Source of the DNA: Gnetum montanum
Lineage: Eukaryota > Streptophyta > Gnetopsida > Gnetales > Gnetaceae
NCBI GenBank assembly: GCA_015680685.1
Contig: MNCI01015505.1
Location: forward strand, 1 to 64,000
Length of the DNA: 64,000 bases
Direction: 5' to 3'
Shown: positions 33,633 through 44,339 of the stretch, one piece after another
Position numbering within the stretch: the first letter of the stretch is position 1
How the letters are laid out: each line of letters opens with the position of its first letter
Made by a program: the position numbers and the translations under genes
The notes under the pieces: model-generated
The model's input: only the letters and a program-made list of their open reading frames with translations
What the model was told of the DNA's origin: nothing
Database searches by the model: none

Positions 33633-34639
33633 CTAGAAGGAGGGCCTCCACCTAATTTCTATGGCCAAATTTATCTCCCTCATTTTCAATGTTACCTATC
33701 CTTTGAAATGTTTTTATTTTTGTAGTAGAAACCTTGAAATTCTCTTGAAAACCAGCACTACTCCTTATCTCGTTGTGATAGAAACTCCAACATGGAAGTT
33801 GTAGGTGGTTGGATGTTAAGGTTTCATAGCATCTATTGTGAATTCTCAAAGCCAAAGCCAACATTGATCACCCACATGCAAACATTTCATCTCTTGTTGT
33901 AATTTTCACAACAAAACCAACATTGGTTTTGACATGAACCAAACATACTTTCCCCCCTTCCTTGTTGTGGAATTTTGTAGCTTTCCAAAACCATTTTGAG
34001 AAAGTTTCTAGTTTCTATTTTGACAACCAAACCTTCTCCCCTTCACCAACATTGGTTTAGGAAGATGCGAGATCCCCCCATCTCATCACCTCTTTTCCCC
34101 CAACCACACCCAAGGGTGTGCTAACTAAGAGGCCAGCATGGGTGAAGCTTAGTGTCAATGTTCTCAACTTGCTATGTCTAGCAAAAGGAATGTGCCCCTT
34201 TTTTGCCCTCACTTACTACTTATAGTAAGTGATCCATTTTGGCCATTTTTTACTTCTTTTCACTAGATTTAAACTTTGTGATAATTCCAATTGCCATAAT
34301 TTAAATTATTTTCTCCAATTTTGGTTTTGAAAGGTGTGAGATCTCCCCATCTCATTGCCTCTTTTCCCCTTATCACATTTAGGGGTGTGATAGCTAGGAA
34401 GCTAACATGGGTGAAGTTTACTACCACCTTTTCACCTTTCTATTTTTGGTAAAGGGATATACCTCCCACTTGCTATTTATAGTAAGTACTTCATTTTTAG
34501 CATTTCTGCTTTCTTTGACCATTTTTGAATTCCACTTGTTGGGATTTACTTCTATTATTGCCTTTTATAACTTATCTTAAGCCATTTTTAGCAAAATAGC
34601 AATGTCTCTCCCACAATCGGCCAAGTTGCCTTAGAACTA
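33633..34639 (+). other. D2 leader with a 269-bp tandem duplication
   Basis: No convincing coding frame. Two copies of a block starting ttggttt, with GAGATC(C/T)CCCCATCTCAT and CCTCTTTTCCCC, lie at 34052-34320 and 34321 to about 34545 (period 269). Each includes a GGTGAAG and a TTATAGTAAGT segment. Confidence 0.6.
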
Positions 34640-37600
34640 TACAATCAGTGGGTTAGATCAATAGCACATGAGGGTTTATGACCCCAAAGACCCCACTGTA
34701 ATGAAATGTAGGCACTCTCTTAGACTTAAATGACAAAGTCCTAGTTTTACAATAATAAATGAAGAACACTATAACTTCATTTTCACCAAGATCCAAGTGA
34801 GCATGTTCATCCCACAAGTGAAAGCAAAGGCCAAAAGAGAATTTGATCTTATCCATCATAATGGGAAGGAGTATATTCCCTTCCCTTACAACCAAATACC
34901 CTTTAACAACATCTACACTAGCATCTTAGCCCTCCTTATAAAGGTTGACAAGGACAACTAGAAGGCCACCTCTGATGGACAACCAGAGGAGGAAGATGAA
35001 GTTGGAAAAGAGTCTATGCCTAAGAACCTTTTGGGGGGACTCTTTCAACAAGGAACCCTCAAGGCCATGGTGCCCACTCTACTCCCTTCGCTTCTTCCTC
35101 TAGGCACATCTGATCACCTTCATCCTCACCATTCTGGACCATGTTCAGCCCACGTTGATCATTGTTGCACACCACACACAATTGATGTCATAGCTAGCCA
35201 CATTTCACTTCTCTATACCCCTTACTACCCAACCTAGGTCAATTCAACTAATGACAGTAGTAGCTACTACTACTAACCTACTAACCAGTCATGTGGAATC
35301 CACCATGAGAGCTCAAGAAACCTAGGGATCACACACCTCTTTTGTTCCATTTATGCCATAGATACTTGCACAAACATCTTTTTCCTTGTTTGGTCCACAA
35401 ACTACAACCATGCTGTAACTACTTCCATCCATCCTACAACCAATAGTGAGACCACAAGCCTCACAAAAAATACCATAGCCATATGTACAAGCCCTACAAC
35501 CAACAAGGCCACCATAAGGCCTGGATCAAGCCTTCCAAATGCTCTATAACCTGATGGAGAAGTTGACGAGGCTCAAAGCTCCTACTTCCCAAAGTGTCAA
35601 GATCATGGATTTTTACCAAGATGATCCCATTAGTCCAATGGTCCCACTCTTAACACTTCTTCCTGGTGTCCCCATTCCCTAATTCAACAAGTATAACAGA
35701 GAAGGTGATCCCAATGCTCATCTTATAACCTTTCAATTTGACTGCCTACTATTACAATCATGGCCTCATACTATCATGAGGATTTTCCCTATGTCCTTGG
35801 CCTAGAAAGCATTGGATTAGTATTATGCCATACCTAGAAGATCCATATCCTCTCTTAAGGACCTGATAGCCCATTTTATTAACTGCTTCAAGTATAACTT
35901 GGAGCCTAACACCATGCTTGACCAATTGATGAAGGTCAATCAGGGATCCCTTAAGCCAGTGTAGAAGTTCATCAAATTATGGAACAATCTACTCAATGAA
36001 ACACAAAATCCTATAGCTGAAACACACCTTTTGGCTATATTTAAGAGGGTGGTTAATGAATTTATTAGCTTTAAGCTTTATTACCTTGATCCTCAATCCC
36101 TTAGCTAAGCGTTCTTCCAGACCAAGAATATAGAGGATTTTGTAGAGGCCAGTCATGACCTAGCCTTCGCAGCATACAACAATCAACATATGTTGAGGGA
36201 CAAGGAGAAGGTCAAACATAACAATGTGGCTATAGCAATAGTGACCAAAGAGGCCAAAACCACTAACCAAGGGTTGAGGACCAACCCACCCAAAGCCCCT
36301 ACTAATAATTACCATGATAACCAACCTTCAGCCTCTAGGGCCACCGCATCAACAACAACCAGACCCAACTTTGAAAGGAAGGACAAGTCCCAAGTACACT
36401 AGGCTACCATTGAAGCCATTTGAGTTGTTAGAATGAAAAGTGGATGCATTTAGTACAAGTAGATGTCTACAGCTTCCCAAAAGAAGCATGATAGACTCTA
36501 TGAAATGCCCAAAGATCCCACTAAAGCAATAAAAGATGTCCTGCAACTACCCAAGTACTTCAAGTTAGACCACTTTTCCCACTATCACCAATTGCTTCAT
36601 GACATAGGCTTTTGCCTTACATTGAAGGATGACTTGCAAAAAATGATATATAGGGAAGAGCTAGTTCTAGATGCATCCAACCTTGTCCAACCACAAAACC
36701 AATCGATGCAAGTTTACAAAGACTTGTTGAACACCAACAACATTTCATACATCATATCAGTGTTCAACATAGATGACAATCAAAGACCTATGAAAGAACC
36801 ATTCATGATTTGAGCACTCCCTCACAATGAAAGGGCTTCTTCAACTTCCATCAGCTTAGGATCCTCCTTATCTTTTGTCATCAATGTGTCCTAGCCCACT
36901 GTAACCCAACCAACCATAGCCTAACCAACTAACATAACCATCCAACAACCTCCCATGATGGCTGATGCTATAGCATCTTCCTCACAACCAATGACTCACA
37001 ACCAAAAGGCCTCAACCAAGTAGAGGAAGAAGCATAAACAAATGCATAACAACAAGGGTGACAAGCAGATTGAGGCATATAAGGAAGTGGTCCCACCAAA
37101 GCCCACTCCCATATCGACTATACTCATGACCTCCTCTGCCCATCCACTTCAACCAACAAACCACAAGAGGACACCAAAGCTCATAGGTAGAAGAATAAAG
37201 AGAATCCCCATAAACAACAACCTAAGGCTGAGGTTTGTATTTTGGGGCACATGGAGGAAGTGAAGCATAACCAAGGTGACAAGTTCATGGCCAATGACAA
37301 AAGCTTCCTTAGTGCAATGGACCATGTTAGATAATCCCTCAAGGAAACAAATATAACTTTGAGATTGGATGACCTAATCATGACTTTTGCCACACATCAT
37401 GACTCATTAGTTAAGATGCTGACTCCCATTGTCATTAGTGAGAACATCCCTACTAATGAGAAATCCATCCATGTAGTGATGGTTCCTCCCTCACTAAGGG
37501 AGCAGAAGTCTACACCCCTATCCCATGCACCATTTTTGAGCAATTTGGCTTGACAAAGTAGATACAACCCACATCAACAATTATGCTCAAGTCATTCAAT

Positions 37601-38076
37601 GGATCAAGGGTTGCTCTTAAGGGGTCTATCTCCTTAGATTTTGTGATAGGGGATCAATTCCCCATGACCGCAAATTTCTTAATGGTGGAAGAGATGTCGA
37701 GGTTTAACCTTATCCTAGGAAGACCTTAGCTAGCTCAGTTACATACCGTATCCTTATCCATGCACCAAGAGATTCACCTTCCTTATGAGGGAGGTGAAAT
37801 CATCATTCATAGTGATAATGCAGTGCCCCTAGCTATTAACAAAATGGACATAGAGTAGGGTTCTGAAGTGGAGCTTCAAGGAAAAGCTTCCATCCATGAA
37901 ATACAACCCAAAATAGAGGAGAAATCCAATAATAACAATGATGGACAACATGACACCTTATGGGATGAAGTTCCTTTTAACATCATTGGTGAAGACGATG
38001 GTGAATATGCACCTATGCAAAGTAGTCCTTATGCATTTCTTAATCTTTCAAAGACTAGGAAAAGTCTACACAAGTG
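34640..38076 (+). pseudogene. Gag-protease of D2 (no RT or integrase follows)
   Basis: N-terminal block about 34740-34900 (FDLIHHNGKEYIPF), then a Pro/Thr/Ser/Gln linker (35000-35560). The gag core starts with MDFYQDDPISPMVP (about 35605) and includes LKDLIAHFINCFKYNLEPNT and LLAIFKRVVNEFISFKLYYL. A zinc-knuckle-like segment (36540-36640) reads HFSHYHQLLHDIGFCLTLKD and is missing the first Cys and the PG seen in D1. A basic, Pro-rich linker follows. The protease C-terminal block, FNLILGRP (37700-37725) then QEIHLPYEGGEIIIHSD, comes next, with a frame ending near 38076. Stops and frameshifts are frequent. The knuckle pattern C-X2-H-X4-H-X4-C is the type seen in Tat-lineage Gags. Confidence 0.7.
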
Positions 38077-38383
38077 AAGTACACTTGACCTTTCCATCCC
38101 ATGCTCTTGTAACCATATGATCAATAACCATGTAGCCTAAGTTTTCTTTGTCAACTTGTTATGCCTTTTTATATACTTTATTTTATTCATTATGCATGTA
38201 GCCTAAGTTTTTACTTTCATTTTCCTTTTTACTTATTTATTATAGACTTTCTTTTTCTTTACTTTTACACATGTTATGAACATCAAAAACTTTATAAAAA
38301 TTGCAAAACTAGAAAAATCCATAAAAATTTTAAAACACAAAATTGCTAAAAAAATATCTAAGTTTTCTTTTATACCAAGGCCC
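38077..38383. other. 3' spacer of the D2 sense frame
   Basis: T-rich, then A-rich. No coding signal. It matches the minus strand of 6861-7050 in D1. Confidence 0.45.
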
Positions 38384-38595
38384 GCCATGTCCTAAAACTA
38401 GCAAACCTATATGCTATCAAGGCCTTAAACCAACATCATGACTTGCTAAGGCCTTAAACCAACATCGTAGCCTACCAAGCCCTTAAACCAACACCGTAGT
38501 CCACTAAGACTCTAAACTAGCATTGTGGCCCACCATGGCCTTAAACTGGCAATAAACATGTAGCTCGCCATGGCTTAAAACTAGCAAGTAACTCT
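38384..38595 (+). repeat. 29-30 bp tandem repeat between convergent genes
   Basis: Six or so diverged units of the type CCTTAAACCAACATCGTAG followed by CC(T/C)ACCAAGG. Lies between the end of gag-protease and the end of the antisense gene. Confidence 0.75.
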
Positions 38596-38908
38596 TATTC
38601 TATGGCCATTCATAATCTTATAGCCCAACATAGCCCATACAATCATTAGCAGCATAGCCTAATTTACTACATTTATAACTTTAAAACCTTAAAATAGTAA
38701 AGCAATCATCAACATACATAGCCAAAACTAAAACAAAAACTTGAAATTTAAAACATTTTAAAGTGATATAGCCATGGTCACACTATGTGATGTAAATATT
38801 AAAATAATAAATGAAAAATGTTAAAATGTCTACAACTCAAGTATTGGCCAATATGGATCATACAACATCCAAACATAAACTAAAAAAACATCAATGAAGG
38901 CTATTGCA
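38596..38908. other. Downstream region of the antisense gene
   Basis: AT-rich; would contain the antisense 3' UTR. No clear feature. Confidence 0.35.
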
Positions 38909-39013
38909 TCATGCATCCAGTGGTGCTAAGGAGGCATCTAGAGGGAGAGGAGGTGATGCATCATTATCATCATCATCACCCACACTGCTAGGGCCACCAA
39001 CATCATAAGGTGC
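38909..39013 (-). other. Terminal exon of the antisense gene
   Basis: Follows the acceptor gttatgtcatag. Encodes APYDVGGPSSVGDDDDND, then a Pro/Leu-rich end, and stops at TGA (38911-38909). Open without internal stop. Confidence 0.5.
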
Positions 39014-40279
39014 CTATGACATAACAACATACAATCAATCAATAACCATCATAACCAAAACCATGACATAAACCATGCAAGACTAAAACTTAAAATATAA
39101 AACATAAATGCCATCAAACCTACAAGGAATTCATCTCTACAAACTCTCAGGAAAGATGATGAAGGCTAGTCTTCCAACATTGGAGAATCTAGTCTTTTGT
39201 CATATTTTCCCAATCAATGTTCTCAAAATTGATGCTTGTGAAGATGTTGGTCCTATCAACACCCATCCATGATGGAGGCTCCCATGAGACCATACTTATA
39301 AACGCCTCATCCGTGGCTATAGTAATCTATGGGCTAAGAGACTCAACTACTATTAGAGTGCTTTCAAAGAGGTTGATAACACTCTTAGCCTAGATGCCCT
39401 AGATATATAGATCTCTCTTCTATCATTCAGTCATCTCCTTCTTCAGCCACTTCAAGTATGCTTCCTGATCAACCTTATACTTGTGCTTGTGATCCTTTTG
39501 TGTCTTATCCCACTCCAAGATCCAAGCACTACAATCCTTCCAATCTTGTACTTTTCAGAAGATCAAGTCCATCTTCATCTATTGCTCATTCAACTTCTAG
39601 AAGAAGGAAACCTAATCATGGATAGTGCACCAGTAGCGAGCCCACATGATGTTCTTGAAAGGTACCTAAGTTAGCCACTTGGGCTTCCACAAAGGTCCTA
39701 TGATCATCAAGATCCTAGATCTTCTTGACTTATATTTTATTTTCCTTCTTCAAGGCCACAACATGTTCCCATAGGGATTTGTTGGACCTCTGAATCTCCC
39801 ATGAAGCTTTTTTACATGAAACTACTGGATCAGTGGTAGTTTCATATAGCTTCAAGGGGACATGTGGGATGTCAAGATGAAGCTTAGACAAGAAGTCAAA
39901 CTCCATGTCTTGGGCCAAGTCCCACATAACTATTGACACTAAAAACAACAAAAACATAACCATAAACATGATATACAACCTAAGGTAGCCATATCATAAA
40001 AATATAACTCATAGCAAAATGACTAAGACATAGCAAAACATAGTTCTTGTTGATCTCAGATATAACCTATTGTCACCAAACAATGATGTCCTTTACCATC
40101 TCATACATGAATTCTATCTTGTTTAGAATCTCTACCGATGGATTCATGTAAAATGTTGATATAGAGGCCTTTACTAGTGGCTCAAGAACTATGAAAAGCA
40201 TAACAATCATCAGATAAGTAAAAACTAGGAAGTTAAAATTAAATCCATAGACAAGAGTGAGTATAGCATACGTATACAT

Positions 40280-40316
40280 GCATTCTCATTCTCATCCTCA
40301 TCCTCATCCTCATCAT
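40280..40316. repeat. (CATCCT)n-like microsatellite
   Basis: Repeated cattct/catcct units. On the minus strand they encode the acidic Asp-Glu run at the end of exon 5, so it may be coding rather than simple repeat. Confidence 0.7.
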
Positions 40317-40626
40317 AGGGGATTTTGATTAGAGGCTCCCCAGGTAGTGATTCACTGAACAAAGCATCTAGATCAATCATATCTTGTTGCAAGAGTGCCT
40401 CCTCTGCATGCCTTTATTCCTTCTCTATCGTGGCAACTATGCATCTCCACTCCTCCTCCTCTATGTGTCTATGTACCTCCTCTACTTACCTTTGCTCTTC
40501 TTCTATAGTAGCAGCTTTAGTTGCTAAGTTCCACCACTAACCTATATCCATAACCCATTAGACAAGTCAGCACATATAGCCATAGGACACAACATAGCCA
40601 AAAACAAGAGCATAGTTAAAGCATAC

Positions 40627-41676
40627 CTATGACTACCTAATCTAAGCATGGGATCTTGAAGATGATCCTTCACTTGGAGGGTGGCTTTGCTGCTAGTGGT
40701 GCTTTCTCTATTGGCCATTTCAAACTAGCCTTAGCTATTATGTTAGCCTTAGCATGTAACCATTAGGCCCTCCTAATGTTTGACAAGAATGTAAGAGGTG
40801 CCTTCCCCATGCTATCAAGGGATTCACACTAATTGACACCAAGGCTCTTAGTGGTCATAGACAGTGAATCTTCCATGTCCTTTGGTGGGTTCTAAGCCTA
40901 CATAGTTAGATAAACATATTTCATCCAAGGCTAGGAAATTGTTTTGGGTCCAAACGCATTCATAATCCATTCCTCTTCACCATCAAAAACTCCGAAAACC
41001 TCTTTAAATAGCCCATAAAAATGCATAGTGCATTTGAACATTGTAGAGGAGTCCTTGAGGAGTTTGAGGATTTTCTCCTTAAGGCCAATAGCTAGGAAAG
41101 TAGCTCAATTAAAATGAGTCTCCTCCATCAAGACCTTCTTTAGGGTTTATCCCTGTGCAATTTCGAATACCTTCTCTTGCAATAACAATTTAGGAAAGGC
41201 CTAAGTCCTAAACAAAAGATAGGACTTCCTTGCATCAAGACTTGTAAAGCTATTGAGAGTAAGTTTGGAGTGGTCCTTGCTAGTCCCAAATCACTCCTCA
41301 ACTTCTTTATAATGGTCAGTCTCCTTTATTAGTTTAATGGAAACTACTATCCTATCAGTGAGCATGTCAAATAATTCGTGAAAGGTAGTCACACTCATGG
41401 CAATGATAATCAACATGCCTCACACTGTGGTGCAAAACACATTGACTTCTATGTCAAAGGATTTAATGTTGTTCAGCATCTCTATGGAAGGGATGATAGG
41501 ACTAGGTGCCATAAAGACTTTGAGCAAACCTACAAGTGCGATATTTGTCTACATGGCCTTAGACACCTACTACCTCAACCACTCCTATGCTAGTGCCATC
41601 TCACCAAACTTTAGGATGAGAGTATCCATGGAACATTCAATGAGGGGTATAATGACATCAGCAGTGGTGGAAGGAC
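40627..41676 (-). other. Largest exon (1050 bp) of the antisense gene
   Basis: Bounded by gttgcttatag|G and G|gtatgcttt. One long reading frame interrupted mainly by TAG codons, with blocks IIPLIECSMDTLILKFGEMA, DHYKEVEE, KSYLLFRT, PKLLLQEKVFEIAQG and THFN.ATFLAIGLKEKIL. The last part aligns with D1 5530-6089. Confidence 0.55.
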
Positions 41677-43876
41677 CTATAAGCAACAAATAAATGCTTA
41701 GGATGAGCATAGGTACATTTAGACCATAGAATACTTAAGACCAAAGAAACCATAAAACCTTAGTTATAACACAAAAAACCATTTCTTTTCTCACCTTTCT
41801 TCTTTTTTCTAGGTGAAGCTCATGCATGAGTTCCACTAATGATACCCATATCTTTGATAGCCTTGGGAGTCATCCATTAGCTTTGTGTTGTTATGGTAGC
41901 CATACACTTCTTGTAAATAGGGTCAAATATAGTGGGGTATTCATCAAAGTCATCCCTCAACTATTCAAAAATAACATTTTTGATCTTGGGGTCTTTGGCA
42001 AATTCATTCAACGTGGTGTGAGCAACCACCAGGGTTTGATCATTCTTGATCAAGCCTTGTTCATTAACCTTGTACCTACAAAATGTATGTGGAATAAACA
42101 ACTTAAGAGAGAGGACCAAATTAGATAAAGCCAAAACATTAAAAACTATAATATCCATGCTTACCCTTATAATTGGTACATAGTTCCTAGAGGATTCTAA
42201 AATAAAGAGTGGGCTCTTTGTACCACCATCAAAGTATTATTCATGTTGCATCGTGAATACTCTAACATAGTCCAAATGTTTAAGAGATACCATGAACTGA
42301 TGTTATATATTGACTCTCTTGCTACTCAAGTCTCTGGATCATTGGTTATGAACTAAGTAACTAGATGCATAGACCCAAGTAATAGGATCTCCACTATAAC
42401 AACAACCACTTCTATAGACAAGTGTGACCACATCATCACACTAAAATTTTGGAAAAGGTAGGCAAGGAAATCCATAAAAAACATTATTGTAACCTTTCAT
42501 AACCTTTACTTTGTAGTCAAAATATTATATCTAGAACTTCATTGCCTGAATTATGCCTTAGTCTAAACCATGCGTTAACTTAGAAAAAGCATTAAGAAAT
42601 AGAAAAAATAGTCATAGTAAAAAACTTACTAAAACTAGTAAAAGGCTTTTTTTTTCTCATAAAACTAACCTTAAAACATAGTGTACATTTCTAGGCCTCC
42701 GCAAGGGCATGGAATTGAACAAAATAAATCTCTAACTATGCCAACCACATCCATCCTCAAAGAGGTAAAGTTCTAAAACCAAAATTAAGCCTAATTGAAA
42801 CAGCGTTAATCAAAACTTAACCAAAAATCAATCCTAGCTCTAATTTCAGTGATTCCATCATAGAAAGAATTATAAAATCACAAGCATTTTAGCCACGGCT
42901 ATTACAACCAAAAACACATAACCATTTTTACATAAAGCATAGCCAAAAATATCAAAATTGTAGCCATCAACCTTAACCCCTTTTACTCAAGATTGGGAGA
43001 AAATTCACCAAAAAAAATTTTTAGCTTCAAATGATGTGATTCTACCACTATTTGAAAGCTTGAATCCAACCTTACATACCCTTGACAAAAATTCAAAACC
43101 CAACAAAATTATTCAAAAACTTTCATTAATTTGGATGAAAATCTAAAAAATGGCATAAACCCTGATTACACAATTGAATTGAAATAGCCATAACTTCATC
43201 AATATAACTCCAAATCAAACCAAACCATAGACATTGAAAAGCTTAAATGTAACCTTAAAAATACATAACATTATATTTTACCAATATTAAGCTTTTCTTG
43301 AACAAAAAATACATAACATTACATGCATTTTATATCAAAAAAGCACCAAAAAGCATAAAATTTGTAAAACCCAACTTAATTTAGCCATAGAATATAGCCA
43401 AAATAGTTAAACCAACTTATACCCACCAAAAAAACATTGAAATAAGGGGGTATGATTTTTTTAAAAATTTAATTTTTACAAGTCCATCTTAGATCTAAAA
43501 AAACAGCCCCATGATCAAAATTTTAGAAAAAAGCACTAAAACAACAACCCTATTTTCAAAAATCAAATGTAACAAGGCAAAAATAGAAAAAAAAAACCTT
43601 AGCTTTTCATAGAAATGACCAAAATATGATATAGGATTTCATTAGAATTTGATTTTATCAAGCCCTTTTGAGTAGATCTAACAAAAATAGCCTTTTCCTA
43701 GCTAGGAACACACAAAAATAGCTAGGAAATCATGGAAAAAAGTAAACAATGCCTTACTTTGGAATAAATGAGGAAGATCCTTGAATGAAAAAAGCCCTAG
43801 GGAAGTTGGAAATCTTTTTAGCTACCTCACATGATGCCTAGATCTTGGGATTTTTACTATTACATTTCTTCATCAT

Positions 43877-44300
43877 GCTGGCACAATGTTGGAAAAGCTT
43901 AAAAACTAAGGGAGTTGAAGCTTCCACACAAGCTAGGAGAAAATCTAAAGCTTCAATGTTGAATATAGATGATTTTTGATATAAAAAATTGTGCTAAGGC
44001 TTTCCTATAGTGCATTTGATGTTGGAATAGTTATTTGTGATGATTTTTTACAAGTTTTGGCAATAAAAATTAAACAAACCTAACGTTTCCACTCTTAACC
44101 CCATGTTGCTAATTTCTGTATTAGAATTCAACATGCACTAAAGTCCAAGGGGGAAAAAGTATCCTTCATGCTAGGAGTGGAAGGGAAAATAGAAATTACA
44201 CTTATTTTTCTTAATTTTTGAATTTTTAAGCTGTGGGCCACACCTTGCACCCTCATACATGGTGTTTTGGGTTTGAAACTCCATCAATGTTGCGGTTTTG
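43877..44300. other. Upstream region of the antisense gene / left part of LTR2
   Basis: Would hold the antisense promoter. A weak TATA-like tttatatcaa lies on the minus strand near 43975. The left boundary of LTR2 could not be placed. Confidence 0.3.
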
Positions 44301-44339
44301 ACCCCTTAGACACTTTGAAACATGACCAAGCCTTAATCC

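Larger units (their letters stand above)
38909..43876 (-). pseudogene. Antisense multi-exon gene carried by D2 (unknown function, decayed)
   Basis: Read right to left. Exon 1 is 43876-43758 (ATG; MMKKCNSKNPKI; donor aaa|gtaagg). Then a T-rich intron of about 1.3 kb. Exon 2, about 42470-42165, contains DYVRVFTMQHE and SPLFILESSRNYVPII (donor g|gtaagc). Exon 3 is 42075-41795 (acceptor ttttgtag; VNEQGLIKNDQTLVVAHTT; donor g|gtgaga). Exon 4 is 41676-40627 (acceptor cttatag; MEDSLSMTTKSLG near its end; donor g|gtatgc). Exon 5 is 40541 to about 40280 (acceptor gatatag; acidic DEDEDENE end). Exon 6 is about 40135-40049. Exon 7 is 39938-39124 (acceptor gtttttag; VSIVMWDLAQDMEFD, coiled-coil stretch, WLKKEMTE; donor t|gtaggt). 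Exon 8 is 39013-38909 (acceptor gtcatag; acidic GDDDDND; stop TGA). Within exons, frame breaks are mostly TAG/TAA. A parallel, shorter copy lies in D1. No known domain recognised; not an integrase or RT. Confidence 0.55.

Noticed and set aside
38386-38595. CRISPR-like regular repeats
   Set aside because: Units are directly adjoining and diverged, without unique spacers, in plant retrotransposon DNA.
40325-40540. 71-codon Ser/Cys-rich plus-strand ORF
   Set aside because: Complement of exon 5 of the antisense gene; the residue bias reflects the repeat on the other strand.
43442-43456. Purine run aataagggggtatga as PPT and start of D LTR2
   Set aside because: It would put exon 1 of the antisense gene inside the LTR, and I could not match the following bases to LTR1; left undecided.
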